Notes: a model not told the origin generated them from the letters alone. DNA of 64,000 nucleotides from Saccoglossus kowalevskii (GCF_000003605.2 NW_003121418.1:112094-176093), one strand, 5' to 3'. Shown: positions 50,738-63,344, counted from the first letter of the stretch. Made by a program: numbers and translations.

Positions 50738-51530
50738 AACAACTGACAGTTAACTGGTTGTCGACAAGTTACATTCACACCGCAAAAAATATTATATGTA
50801 ATAGGTTTTGATACATTTGAATATTGTTAAGGTGTATGCCTGTAGATCTATTTTGACATGCTCACACGATTCTATTTTATTAACGTATAGTTGTTATTTC
50901 CAATTCGATTAGATTTGACATAATACTAATAATGACATAATGATAATAATAGTGTGTGTTCTGCCTAATAGAGCACATAATAGTGATTAGTACAAGTTTT
51001 ATTTTGAAAACTATAGTAGTATAAATCAGTGAGATGAAATGTATATAGTGACGTGGTCATAGCACAGTAACAGTGTCTACATTGTTAAACATATATATAG
51101 ATATATAACATATTTACATGTATTTACTAATGTTAGCATCTATGCACTAAGAACTCATAATTTTAAGGGGAATGAAAAGTCAAATGTTGATCAGTGTTAT
51201 CATAAAACTAGCATATAGCACTTACTTAAGTATTAATAATATTTATAATCTACTAAAATCACAATCAAGTCACAGAATAATTATATTATAGCACAATGTG
51301 TTATTTGGGGGAATTATGTTATTGGATATAGTGACTGTTCAATTATAATTAAGGTAGATAGCAGTAAATGAATGATCATTATTAATTAATAATCAATGCT
51401 TTTCTTTAAAACATTCTTTATAATTTATATAGCATATAATAACATCACGCATTAGTGTGTGTGGCTGTACTTGCTACAGGGATTAAATTACCGAACTAGA
51501 AAAATAAAAGTTGTTTTCACAACCAGAGCT
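50738..51530 (+). other. 3' untranslated region (probable)
   Basis: AT-rich, no open frame, ends near the poly(A) signal below. Confidence 0.5.
51503..51508 (+). terminator. poly(A) signal AATAAA
   Basis: First canonical AATAAA after the 50737 stop, followed within about 30 nt by a GT-rich stretch (gctgttgttgcgt). Confidence 0.5.
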
Positions 51531-52149
51531 GTTGTTGCGTATTCAGGTATACTGCATTACCCAAACTGTCACGCTTGGTACTAGGGTTATGACAAATAGG
51601 TAACAATAATGTATCTGAAATTAATGGACACCTAGTTATTATTCACTGCATCAAATTATAGACCTTGAATGCAAATTTCAGTTTATATATCATTTGAATG
51701 AAGGAGTGACTAAACTTGTTTATTCCATCTAAAAGTCTTTCCCTTCGTTATCTCTACTGTTACAAATTCCATCCACTGTTCCTTTCAAAAATCATGGTAA
51801 TATAGATCAGAGGAACTCAGTCACCACTCAGGATTCATTAGCTCAATACCTTGAAAAAGCACTGTGAATAAGTTAGTACTTGCAGGATGAATGAACAACC
51901 GCAAACGACTCACCTTGTGAAAAAAGACTTAGATTTGTATGCGATTAACAGCGTGAAGCAAACATATGCAGTTTAAGAGGGGTTGTGTGTGAGATATATC
52001 AGATGGGATTAGAGGGTATAATGCTATGGGGCATTCCAGTCATCAAGTAAAACTATGAAAGACCTCCAATTGGCACAATTTCCTTCATAGCTGAAAACTA
52101 CCCCCACTGCATTCATTAATGTTAATCGTCTGCTACCATAATACAAGTT

Positions 52150-52203
52150 GTCCCAGGGATATTTCTAAGAATATTTGTCCCAGGGATATTTCTAAGAATA
52201 TTT
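52150..52203. repeat. 27-nt direct duplication
   Basis: Unit gtcccagggatatttctaag plus aatattt, twice in a row, in intergenic DNA between the two convergent genes. Confidence 0.85.
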
Positions 52204-52458
52204 ATCAAACAAATACCTCCGTGATTATCAATCAAACAAAGGACATTTTCTAGAGAATTCTGTATGACCTATTTTTGGTTGTACTGTGTATTTTGTGAAC
52301 ATAATTAAATTTCTAGTGGTGGTTTAAATATAACAGAAACACGTGAATAATCCAACATGAAGAAATATGTCATATCCCATCAAATCAACCCAAATAAATT
52401 CTTGTTTACTGGGGCTTATATTAGACCACTGTTCGCAGATGTTGTAGATGAAAGGAAT

Positions 52459-52464
52459 TTTATT
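52459..52464 (-). terminator. possible poly(A) signal of the BTB/zinc-finger gene
   Basis: AATAAA on the minus strand about 570 nt after the stop; first canonical match seen. Region 51530-52458 otherwise holds nothing recognised. Confidence 0.3.
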
Positions 52465-53035
52465 AAAACGCATTGTAAATTACAACAATCACTGCTAATC
52501 TAGTATGTGTGAGCACTGTACACATTAATGCAATTGTTTACATGTATGATGACTTAAGTCTTTACTGAAAGGTTTATCAAAACAAAGCTCAATAAAAGAT
52601 GCATATACAAAAGGTTACTAGAAAAGCCCAATTATACACTCAAGATGCTGCATAACACCCATCTAACAAAATATCTCCAAATTATCGTTTTTCAGGTGAT
52701 TGAGATTTAGTCTGACAAACTACAAAACAAGGTTCGAACACAATTTAATATTGTATAAGATGTAAATAAGTATCATTGATTAAAACAAATCAAAATGTTC
52801 ATGTCAGTTATACCAAACGTGCCTGCTTTATACTATGAATTAACTTAAATATTATTTAACAAAACAAACGAACTATCTGCAGTGTAGTAAACTACATCAA
52901 AAAGTAAATTCGTATGAACATGGTAAACACATGTTTTTTCAAGAAAGCCCTTGATATCTTCCAGATGTCCCCTGACTTACTTGGTACATACTGCCCAATA
53001 ATTACAACCATAACAGGAAAGTATATTATATTAAA

Positions 53036-55804
53036 TCATTTGTGCATCTGTAAATGTCTCTTTACTTTATTTGTAGTGAAAAAAGCTTTACCACAAACAG
53101 GACAATGATGATTTCGCTCCTGTTGATGAACGATTCTAACATGCACCCCCATAGCTGCACGAGTTTTAAAAGTCTTATCACAGATTTGGCAACTGTATGG
53201 CCTTGCATCCGGTTCAGTGTGCATAGTTCGCATGTGTGTTTGTACCATCTGTTTTGATGTATAAGCTTTCCCACAAATATGACACAAATGCTTTATTTTC
53301 TCATGCACGGATCTTTGATGTTTCTTCAGGTTACCAACAGTTGTGAGCAATTTACCGCAATCAGAGCATTGGTGCTTGCTAACCTTAGTTGGATCACGAT
53401 GTTGTCGTTGGTGCAATTTCAATGTTTTCTCACTTTTGAAGAAACCGCCACACACGTGACACAGAACAGGTTTTCTTTTCGTGTGTATCAAACAATGCTC
53501 TTGGAAAGTATCTTTGCGTAAAAACACTTTGTTACAAACGGGGCATGTGTAAGCTTTTTGGTACTTGTGTTTTTTGACATGGGCGATATGACAGGTTCTT
53601 CTGCTGAATTCTTTCCCACACAATTCGCATCTATATTTTGTAGTTTTATGGTCATTGATGTGATGTTCATTTCGCAGAATTCGTGTTGCAAATATTTCTC
53701 CGCACTCCTCACATTTGACACTGCCAGGTTGAGGTTCCAAACCTGTGTGAGTGTTCTCGTGCAGTCTGAGATCATAGCTATGTCCAAGTGATTTCCAACA
53801 GAATTTGCAATTGAATGGTGATGTCTCTTGAGATTCAAAATACCCATTGCATCCATCACATTGATACTGTAGTTTCCCCATTGCATCTGTATGTGTTGAT
53901 AGTGTTTTAAGACTGTCAAATTTTTTGTCGCAATGGATGCAGCTTTGTTTGCAGTGTTGTCTGTATTTATGTTGCTGTAGCTTTATTTTGCCAGGATATC
54001 TTTTATCACAAATGCTGCATTTCCAAGTCAGATCGCTATGGCAATTATATATATGGCCATTTAATGCATATGTATTTTGGAAGCCTTTGTCACAGGTGAT
54101 GCATTTGTATTGGTTTGCCTGTGCTTCACTATTTCTAGATTCATAATTGACATGAGATTCATTTTCAATACCTGCAGACTTGTGCATATTTATGTGTATT
54201 TTGAGTTCGGTCTTGCATGTAAATGACTTCCAGCAAATTTGACAATTGAATGGTGAGGTTTCTTGGGGTTCAAAATACTCATTACATCCATCACATTGAT
54301 ACTGTAGTTTTCCTGTTCCATCGTCCTGTGTTGTCAAGCGCTTGAGACAATCAAACTGCTTGTCACAGTGCTGACATTTCTGCTTGCAGTGATGTCTATA
54401 ATTGTGTTGTTGAAGTTTTGCTTTTCGTGGATAACTCGTATCACAAATATTGCATTTCCAAGTTTGGTTGCTATGACAATTTCGTACATGGCCATTTAAT
54501 GTCTTTGCATTTTTAAAAACTATATCACATTGCTGGCATTGGTATGATTTTAATTCCCTCTCACCTTCAGAATGATCAATATCAAGCTCTTGTCGTCGTT
54601 TACTGTGTGTGATTTGGTGCAATTTGAGTTCTGCCATATATCCAAATGATTTCCAACACATTTTACAATTGAATGGTGATGTTACTTGTGGTTCAAAATA
54701 TCCATTGCATCCATCACATTCATACAGTAATATTCCTTTTGCGTCTTTATTTGTTGATAGATGTTTTAGACTGTCAAACTCCTTGTCACAATGCTGACAT
54801 TTTTGCTTGCAGTGAAGCCTGTATTTGTGGTGTTGAAGTTTTGCTTTCCGTGGAAAACTCGTATCACAAACATTGCATTTCCAAGATTGGTCATTATGGC
54901 AATTTTTAACATGTACATTTAATGTGCTTAATGCATTAAAAAACTTGAAGCAAATACTACATCTGTGTTTCCGTCTACGTGCTGCTTTTAAACCAATGGA
55001 TTTTATTGTTTTCTGAGTTTCATCCTTTTGACTTGTGTCTATCAAAGTGATATTACTCTCACAATATTCACCGCTACTGGCAGTCCCATCAGCTACCTCA
55101 CCATCTTCATCTGAACTCTCGCCATTTGCATGTGGATTGTATGTATTCATAAAGACATTCCCCTCTGTTTCGGAGTTTACCAGTCCTTCATTATTACTTC
55201 TTACATCAACACCTTCAAAGCTGAGAGTTGATTCACCAGTGTTTTGGCTGCTGGTTCTTTCACAAACCATGTTCATATCTTCTTTGCTATCAGTGATCAT
55301 TTGCTTGCAATTCTGATCTTCATGATCATAATCATTTTGATCACTCACATTTACTTGGTTGTTCCATGTCAATTCCTCGGGCCCATGCACAGATGTTTGT
55401 AAATCTTGTTTCTCTTGCATTTCGTTGATTATTTTTTCACAACTTTTACCCAAGGAAACCACTTCAAAGTGATCTGCAACATTTTTGAGCTTTTTAACAT
55501 CCTTGATAGGCATTCTCAATTCACCGCAGTAAGTAAAATCAATGAACAGCTTGAGCATATCGGCATCAACATCATGAATCTCTAGTGAGATTATATTGGG
55601 TTGACTTTTGAATGTCTCTGCACAAACTGGACTACAGCTTGCCAAGACAGCTTGGTGACATGGATATTGCTCACTGCCAGCACACAGTGTGATATCAGTA
55701 AACACATTCTCTTTTCTCTGTTCATTCAGTCTTTGCAGGAAGTGTTTTGCATAATCTGGTTCTGATAATAACACTGCCACATCAGACATCAAATTGCATT
55801 CCAT
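53036..55804 (-). CDS. BTB domain and C2H2 zinc-finger protein, 922 residues
   Basis: Intact single coding exon. Residues about 25-125 form a BTB/POZ domain (FTDITLC, CHQAVLASCSPVC, TYCGELRMP), which dimerises and recruits co-regulators. An acidic Ser-rich linker (130-272) is followed by the basic stretch KAARRRKHR (273-281). Three tandem repeats of about 120 residues (281-400, 422-541, 567-686) each hold two C2H2 fingers with H-x4-H, a CX2C-X23-CX2C element (336/363, 477/504, 622/649 as first Cys of each pair) and a third C2H2 finger. Eight ordinary C2H2 fingers follow (698-922). Known: BTB-ZF proteins are nuclear DNA-binding regulators. Start: ATG in an AAAATGG context; a minus-strand tttcttttag ends at 55827, so a 5' untranslated exon lies upstream. 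Orthologue not recognised. Confidence 0.96.
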   Translation of the reverse strand: MECNLMSDVAVLLSEPDYAKHFLQRLNEQRKENVFTDITLCAGSEQYPCHQAVLASCSPVCAETFKSQPNIISLEIHDVDADMLKLFIDFTYCGELRMPIKDVKKLKNVADHFEVVSLGKSCEKIINEMQEKQDLQTSVHGPEELTWNNQVNVSDQNDYDHEDQNCKQMITDSKEDMNMVCERTSSQNTGESTLSFEGVDVRSNNEGLVNSETEGNVFMNTYNPHANGESSDEDGEVADGTASSGEYCESNITLIDTSQKDETQKTIKSIGLKAARRRKHRCSICFKFFNALSTLNVHVKNCHNDQSWKCNVCDTSFPRKAKLQHHKYRLHCKQKCQHCDKEFDSLKHLSTNKDAKGILLYECDGCNGYFEPQVTSPFNCKMCWKSFGYMAELKLHQITHSKRRQELDIDHSEGERELKSYQCQQCDIVFKNAKTLNGHVRNCHSNQTWKCNICDTSYPRKAKLQQHNYRHHCKQKCQHCDKQFDCLKRLTTQDDGTGKLQYQCDGCNEYFEPQETSPFNCQICWKSFTCKTELKIHINMHKSAGIENESHVNYESRNSEAQANQYKCITCDKGFQNTYALNGHIYNCHSDLTWKCSICDKRYPGKIKLQQHKYRQHCKQSCIHCDKKFDSLKTLSTHTDAMGKLQYQCDGCNGYFESQETSPFNCKFCWKSLGHSYDLRLHENTHTGLEPQPGSVKCEECGEIFATRILRNEHHINDHKTTKYRCELCGKEFSRRTCHIAHVKKHKYQKAYTCPVCNKVFLRKDTFQEHCLIHTKRKPVLCHVCGGFFKSEKTLKLHQRQHRDPTKVSKHQCSDCGKLLTTVGNLKKHQRSVHEKIKHLCHICGKAYTSKQMVQTHMRTMHTEPDARPYSCQICDKTFKTRAAMGVHVRIVHQQERNHHCPVCGKAFFTTNKVKRHLQMHK

Positions 55805-55826
55805 TTTGTACTACAGATACATCCGT
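55805..55826 (-). other. 5' untranslated part of the BTB-ZF coding exon
   Basis: Runs from the acceptor tttcttttag (minus strand) to the ATG; 22 nt. Confidence 0.6.
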
Positions 55827-57413
55827 CTAAAAGAAAGATTAAACATCATGTCACACTAAATATAGTTTTACACTTCTGGTAAGGCAATTTGACAACATTA
55901 AATAAGGGTTCATAAATTTGATCTTGCACTGAAATATAATTAGAGGTTCTTGACACTAAAAATTATCTAATAATTGGGTAATTAATATGCAATGATGCAA
56001 CCATAGTGATATGTAAGTATTATAACTCCCAAACCACTGTGGTAAAAGGTTTTATAAGTTATGGGATGTCAGAAAGTTGTCTAATTTATGCAAATTAGGT
56101 GAACAATATGCATGGGCTTCATCTCTAAAATAAACAGGTCAGTGGGTTACTTTATATCATCTACATGTATACCTAAAGTTTTATTAAAATCTGATGAATG
56201 GTACTTGATTCACATAATTTATGTAAATTTCGTACTTAATATGCATGGTTTCAGCATGAAAGGTTTGTGAATTACCCGAGGGCGTCTACAAGTTTAATTG
56301 AAATCTGATGAGTGGGACAATCATGATAACTGCAAAGAGTACCAATTGCATGCCTCCCACATGGGAGTCATAAACACGCAGAGAATCGTTACATACAATG
56401 TTTCAGCATGCACTCCACATCCACTCCTTATTATACTGCCATGTCCATGGACAAATAAACAGGCCCCAATGGTTACATAGATTCTACGTCATTTAAACAA
56501 TATGTACATTTAGTTTGTTGGCAGAAGGCCGTCAAAATTATCACCTTGCCAACATTCACTCTTACTTATTGAATAACATTTCCCATGATTCTTTGGTGCA
56601 ATCCTGGTGTTTGCAGAACCTCAGTTTAATAACATGTGAACTATAACTATATCTCTGAATACAAAAAAAAAGAGAAAAACAATTCTGCGTCTGCAACTCA
56701 AAATCTATTATCATCAGCCCAAAATAATTAATAAATTAAAAACTTAAATAAAGATAATAAATTAAAAAAGAATTAAATAAATGACTAAAAAAATACATTT
56801 CAAGATCTTTTTAAAGAGATTGTTTAAATATCACCTATGGGAATTCTAAAGGAACTTTTTCACTCACATCACCACGATGACTATCACAAAGTGGTTTGTA
56901 AGATTATAAGAAATGAATTACTGTCTGTCATACACAAAATATTTAACTATATTATCTATTATACTGACTTTGCGACATTTGGTCTCAGGAGTGAGGTTGA
57001 CCATTAAATAATTACATAAATAAACATCTCAGGTATGATGAATAATTTATTCCTTACAAATACAATCCAAACACTTTGTGACAATAACAACATAATACAA
57101 TCTGTGAAAGATTAGATAAAAAGCCTCATCTATTTTCGTCAAGAAAAAGAAAATTATAAAGCCCAAACTAGAATCTTATTTTTAATCTAAATGTCCTTTA
57201 CATACATGTTTGAAGCAATTTGTGCTATATCCATGTACTAAGTTATGATATTTGCAAGATTCATAAGAAGTTCAAATTACCAAAAACATCTGTAGAATCA
57301 TTTGTTATTCACAGAACATGTGCATTTTTGTGTAACTAAATGTTACTACACATAGTGTGAGAACCATATCTCATGCAATGACAATGAGCACGTCATTTCA
57401 AGTAACCAGGGTA
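55827..57413. other. non-coding, intron of the BTB-ZF gene or intergenic
   Basis: AT-rich, no exon seen. Two loosely similar stretches near 56150-56330 (attaaaatctgatga / attgaaatctgatgag) suggest a decayed local repeat. Confidence 0.4.
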
Positions 57414-58760
57414 TTAGGCAAGAATTTGAAAGTGCCTGTGAAATATATCACAAATTTCTGTTATTTGGCTATTTTGATCTAAAAAAAAAAATCTTATTAT
57501 GGGCCCATTATGTTCAATGTATTCAAGAGTATCCGGCAAAAATGTATATGCGTTTGTTTGATATGTCTGATGAATGTGTGAAGTTTGAACTTGATTGGTC
57601 TCTAAGCATGGTGAATATAAGCATGATAAACTGCATTCTTTGAAACAAAATGCCCACCAAAATTTCGAACCCAATCCAAAAAATAAAATAGAGTGATCAA
57701 GCTCCCATAAGGTTCAACGTATGTACCAAGTTTGAACTCATCCATACACAACTGAGATCAAGTTCCAAAATGGTGAAAATGTTTTATCTTAAAATGGTTG
57801 CCAATCAGCCATCTTGAATCAGATCACAAAACAAATGCATGTACATATGTCAGATATAATTTATGATGTACGTGTGAAATTCCAACTTGCTTGGCCCAGG
57901 CATGTTAGATATATGAATCTGGAACTGCGATCTTTAAAACAAAATGGCCATCAGTCCATTTTGAACCCAATTCGAAATATAAAGTGTCAATCAAGGTCCT
58001 ATTACGTTCAACATATGTACTAAGGTTGAACAGAATCTGTCAATGCACAAATGTGTGCTTTATAAGGCATTTTTGGCACTAAAATGGCTGCCAATTGGCC
58101 ATCTTGAATCAGATTGTGGAACAAAAGCATTAAGCATGCGCACATATCCGATATAATTTATGATGTATGTGTTAAGTTTGAACTTGATCGGTCAAGGCAT
58201 GTCAGATATATGGATCCAGAACTGCATTGTTAAAAACAAAATGGCCACTAGTCAGCCATTTCGAACTTGATCCAAAACGTAAAATGATGTGCATTAAGAT
58301 CCTATTGTGTTCAATGTATTATGTGCCAAGTTTAAACCAAATCTGTCCACATACATGTACAACTGAGATTTGGTTCAGAATAGTGAAAATGTGTGATTTC
58401 GGCATTAAAATGGCTGCCAATAGACCATCTTGAATCGAATCATAAAACAAATGCATGTGCATGTGTTCGATATAATGTCTGGTGTATGTGGAAGATTGAA
58501 CTTGTTTGGCCCAAGCATGTGAGAGATATGGCTTGACACAGTCGCAAGTAGGATGCACGAACTGAAGTCAATCCATAAGGCTCCATGTCAGACTTCGTCT
58601 GAATGCCCACAGGTCAGCCACATTCACTCTGATATGAAAAACAAAAAAACATGCATCAAGGTTAAGTCCAATGCCATTTTTAAACCAGGTCATAAAACAA
58701 TTATACGTAATATGTATCGAACAATGTATGATGTGTGAAATTTGAATGTGATTGGCACCA
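57414..58760. repeat. satellite-like tandem repeat, about 300-nt unit, five copies
   Basis: Units start near 57535, 57826, 58117, 58440 and 58690. Shared pieces are acaaaacaaatgcatgt, gatataatttatgatgt, gtttgaacttgattgg, aaaatggctgccaat and ccatcttgaatc. Open frames inside are chance products of the repeat. Confidence 0.85.
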
Positions 58761-61700
58761 TCATATCCAAGAAAGGTGAGCACGCAGGCAGACATGCACA
58801 CAGAACAATCCAATAAGTCAGCATTTCAGCCTGAATTCGAACTAAAACTGACAGATAACTGTCTAAATTTTTTTTTATACACTGCAAGTTACTCACTAAC
58901 TTTAATATTTTCTGTTTGGAAACTATACAACAAAAGTTATGTTACAGTACTCTATACTTTATTCATAGCATACTGCACTACATATATAGTCAATGCCCCA
59001 CAAAAATGTTTCCGTATTTTTCCATAATTTCTTTGCTTACATATTAATACGGTAACAGTCACTTTTTAAAAATTTGATAAATGTCTGTTGCGCATTTGCA
59101 TGCAAACTTGTAAATTCAAAAATACTGTCAGAACCTTGAAAAGCAAATTATTTTTGTGTGTACATTTTTACAGCCTAGATGACCATTTTGAGGTCAGTAG
59201 TCAGTAGATTCCTTCCAACTGTGTACCATCTCAACGATGTTTGTTCATTTTAAAACCATAAATTAGAGAAGAACCATACATGTATAGTACAGGTGTAACT
59301 CCCAAGCAAGCTATCAGCTAGCTTTGTCATTGTCATCATTAATTACAACTTATATTTTGTAGTTTTTATCTATGTTATTATATAATATTAGGCAGAGTAC
59401 AAACAAGGTATGTGACAGGTTTGAAAACAGCTTAAAGCTAGCTAGAAATTAGCTTATGCTCAGAACAAACAGTGTAAGTAAGAATTTTAGAAACCAGTAA
59501 ATTCTCCGAAAACGGTAAGTTTGAGATAGTTGTTGTGACTCCTCTGAACAGTGTAACAAGATTACATCAAAGTTGAGTTTGCGATGTTTTCTCAACTCAA
59601 GCTGTTTTTATCAGCTTTTTGATTGGCATTCCACAGCAGCTCGCGCAAAGTGGTGCATTTCTGTGACGTAGCTCCACCCCGAGAAAAGGGAAAATTCTAG
59701 TGTTGCAATTAACTGATAATCCCATAACCCCAAAGTGTTGGCTGAACTATTTTAAGCTCATTTATAACTATCTATATTCCCACATATATTAAGCACATTC
59801 AAAACATTGAAAAAATGACCTTTAGATAAAATTGTTACGTTAACCTGGTATAAACTTTTGTTTATTTAGCCTGTGGGTTTCAGGTGGTTTTGAGCCATAC
59901 AGGAAAGAGTTTCATCTTTTGTACACCCTCCCCTTAACTCTAACCAGACCCTTCAGCGCTACCCAATTTAATTATATATGCCCATCCCAGGGGGATATAC
60001 AATTGAATTGGCCCAGGGGACTGGGATTGATGGTTAAAGTTAGTAGTTATTATTGTTTTTGAAATTAATTTCAATTAAAATATAAAAGTAAAACATCAAG
60101 TGAAATCTTATTATGTTTTGACAACCACAGTCGGTCATTTAATTGATGGGAAAACGGCAGGCATGCATCTGGAAACGTTGTGGATGAATTCAGGACACAA
60201 ACGTCTCAGCGAATCCAATGTTACTAAATAAACGGCAGCTGATGTGCCTACCTTTCATTATAGTGAAATAGGATAGTTCAGATCAACCAACCAACGACGG
60301 GAGGCACGCGCGGATTTTAGGGAGCCCCCCCCCCCTCCCCTCCAACCCGCAAAAAAAGACAAATCAATTGACAAACCCAGCCGACGTCAATAGGAGCCCC
60401 CAACACCCCCTCCCCTACCGAATTTCCTGATCCGCCAACTGACGACGAAAAAGAAATAAAAACGAATGGTCTACAGGACTGGGTGTACTGATTTCACGTA
60501 CTGAAACAAGGTAAAATCATTATGACAATCACTGACGTCGCATTATTGAGGAAATGTGTGAAAATTAAGCAACCTACCGAGAAATTCAAACTACCAATCT
60601 GGTATCTCCGAGATCACAGTAAATGCACTATGTTACCTTTGACCTTAATAGTAACTGCGCCCTCAAGCGTTGCTAAATGAACAAAAACTTGGGCATTCTA
60701 GTTTGAAATACAATCATACTAGTAGTGTTCCTTACAGCATTCAGTTTTGCTATATAAATAAATGGATTATAATATATACCACGCTCTGAATAAAATAGTT
60801 CCAAAATAACAGTTTTCCTTCAAACTAATATTTTGTACTGGGAAATAAAAGTCTGAAAGTTGAATCCTACTCATAAATGCAAATACCAAGAATTTATATT
60901 GACCTAGAAACATTTTTGTGGAAATGATGATTGTATTTTAGTGAATAGTTGCCATTTTGTCAGTATTATAATGGTTTTACCATAGGTTCCAGAAATATTA
61001 TATCTCAAATTATGTAGTCTGGTGACATAGGCTGTAAAAAAATTATATTGTGACTGATGGGGTATTTTTGTTTTTCCCAATAATTTTAAAAATCTGGGTT
61101 TAAAAAAAGTGGCAAAAAATGCAATTTTTCTTTAATATTGGGCTCCATGGAATTGTTCTAAAAATAGTTGTTTTTGATAAAAGAATGTTATTTCATGGTG
61201 CCATGAGACAATAGCTCCATGATTTCATACTGACCACATTTGAAAACCATCCGATTCGTACGGTTTTGATTAAGCTGACTATCCAATTCCTGTGAAGGCG
61301 ACGGCTGAATTAATGAACCTTGGCTGGCAAAGATATTTTTAACTGCATGCACCAGTGTAATTTGCTGTTTTTTAATTTATTTCTTTATTGAAGGTACCGG
61401 TACATACTATATACTGCCATTGGAGGTAAAAATTACAAGCAATATAGCAGATCCACAATAGATATATTCCTATAGATTTCAGTCAATTATCAGTGTTCAT
61501 ACACTTTTTATCAGTTTTTTAGGATTACTCTGTTCATTTTCTGGGTTATTACATTAGAACAGTAATGGGTTCTTAAGCGAACGGTCCAAATGATCCATTT
61601 CCTTGAATTTCAATGGTGATTACAATTGACCACTTTGCAACAGTGATTGGTTTTAAATTCCATGACTTTCTAATATATATTCCAGAACTTTACAAACCCT

Positions 61701-63141
61701 GAATTACATAAACACAAAAATACAATACACACAAATAAAATGAATCAATTGCTCATTTAATAACAAATACAGAACATTGAACATAACAAATTCATACAAA
61801 AGAATTCTTAATAATATAGATAACAAACAAGTACATTTAAGTGCATGGCTTTTTTCTTTCTGTGTATAATACTGTATAAAACACATTAATTATTCACAGG
61901 ATTTTAATTTTGTTATTTTCACTGATAAGTAAAATTCCCTGAATTAAATCCATGTGAACATGTAAAGTAACAATAATAGAACTCGTTTTTTTGCAACATC
62001 AACATAGTGAAATTAAATGCCAGTGAACATAAATGGTTTTTATCCCTTTCTGTGGAAAGCATATTTAGTCAGCAGTCAAGTATTATAGGAGACATGGTCA
62101 GTGCCCCATCATAATATACCACAGATGAACATAGGAGAGCTGAAAGGAAAAATCAAGTCTAACAACATAATACTCCCAGATGAAAGAGCTCGGCAAATGT
62201 AAGAACATGCAATTTTAATACATGGAGTCCACCATCTTGATTATCCAGATGGATTGTGGGTAAAGTATGACATCATATCCTCTGTAGTCAGAAATTTAGA
62301 AAATGTGGAGGTTATTCTTTAGGGAGCATTATGTAGTTTGTCTTGATTTTCCCTTTAACCGTTTATGTACCAATGTCAACTTATGTCATCATTCAAATAT
62401 TTTAAACCAATAGAATTTTTTCATAATTTTTCCAAAAAATGTTAACATGACTTGTAGCTAATAGAAAATTATGTCCAAAATTATTAAAATTTGTTTGGAT
62501 ATATACGTAAAAACAGGCAAAATGTTATTTATTACATATTACCAGTACTGCTAGTGATGGATGCATAAATGACAGGTGTATGATTAAAATAGATCATATT
62601 TTATTGAGCCAGTAAGAGATAAATGCATTTTTTTATTTAGATGCACTTTTAGTAAACACTGTATAAGTGTTCATTCATTGCCAGACCTAATGGAGTTTGT
62701 TTTGACACTATTTCCAAAAGTTGCTGTGACTGCATATTATTTGGTTCGCAACAAAATTTCTCTCTCATGAATTTAAAACATTTTACAGTTAATAAGTTGT
62801 TATTTGTCTGTAATCCACACCCGATTATATTCATGTGAATTTTGAATGTTACTTACTTCATAGGTTACTTGTGGTTATAGCATGCACGTGAAACAAAATT
62901 TGCAAAAAGTGATAAATGACTGATACAAGATTTCAAGACTGTCCAAACAATAAACAGACTTGGTTACTAAGCAGCAACATTTTATTCAGCTGAAGCTGAA
63001 CTTTTGAACACATTTGACTATCATTAGTTATTATAATCAAATGTATTAATGTATTCCCATGGATGGTCACCAGTATTCTACAAACAGATTTGCTGCTTTC
63101 ACTGGCTGTAAATCTAGCGTCAAACAATGTGTTTTAATAGT
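58761..63141. other. non-coding stretch, probably intergenic with the BTB-ZF promoter
   Basis: No exon recognised. A GC-richer patch at 59590-59690 has gattgg (CCAAT type), tgacgtag and ccaccccg; another at 60290-60430 has long C runs. Either could hold the BTB-ZF start site, but I cannot choose. Confidence 0.35.
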
Positions 63142-63344
63142 TACTGTGAAATACTTTATTTTCTCTTGGAGTTAATTTTCGCTGAAGGAATGATTCAGTG
63201 AAAATAAAATCCAGCGAAATACCTTTTTTTTCTATATTTTGCATTCAACTCGTCAAAGATCAGTGAAAATAAATTCCATACAAAACACCCAAAATGTCTT
63301 TTCAGCGAAAATTAATTCCAGCTAAAATAAAGTATTTTACAGTA
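63142..63344. mobile_element. MITE with long terminal inverted repeats
   Basis: Left arm TACTGTGAAATACTTTATTT, then tggagttaattttcgctga; the right end read as reverse complement gives TACTGTAAAATACTTTATTT, then tggaattaattttcgctga. About 45-nt arms, about 203 nt in all, flanked by TA on both sides as in Tc1/mariner-type elements. No coding capacity. Confidence 0.82.

Noticed and set aside
53488-53919. Second minus-strand frame inside the BTB-ZF gene, and the plus-strand frames over it
   Set aside because: Frame shadows of the zinc-finger repeats; the 922-residue frame is intact and has the domains.
57814-58558. Open frames within the 57.4-58.8 kb stretch
   Set aside because: They follow the satellite unit on both strands and show no domain or splice context.
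60300-60430. C-rich patch as a CpG-island promoter
   Set aside because: Mostly simple C runs; too short and with few CpG to claim.
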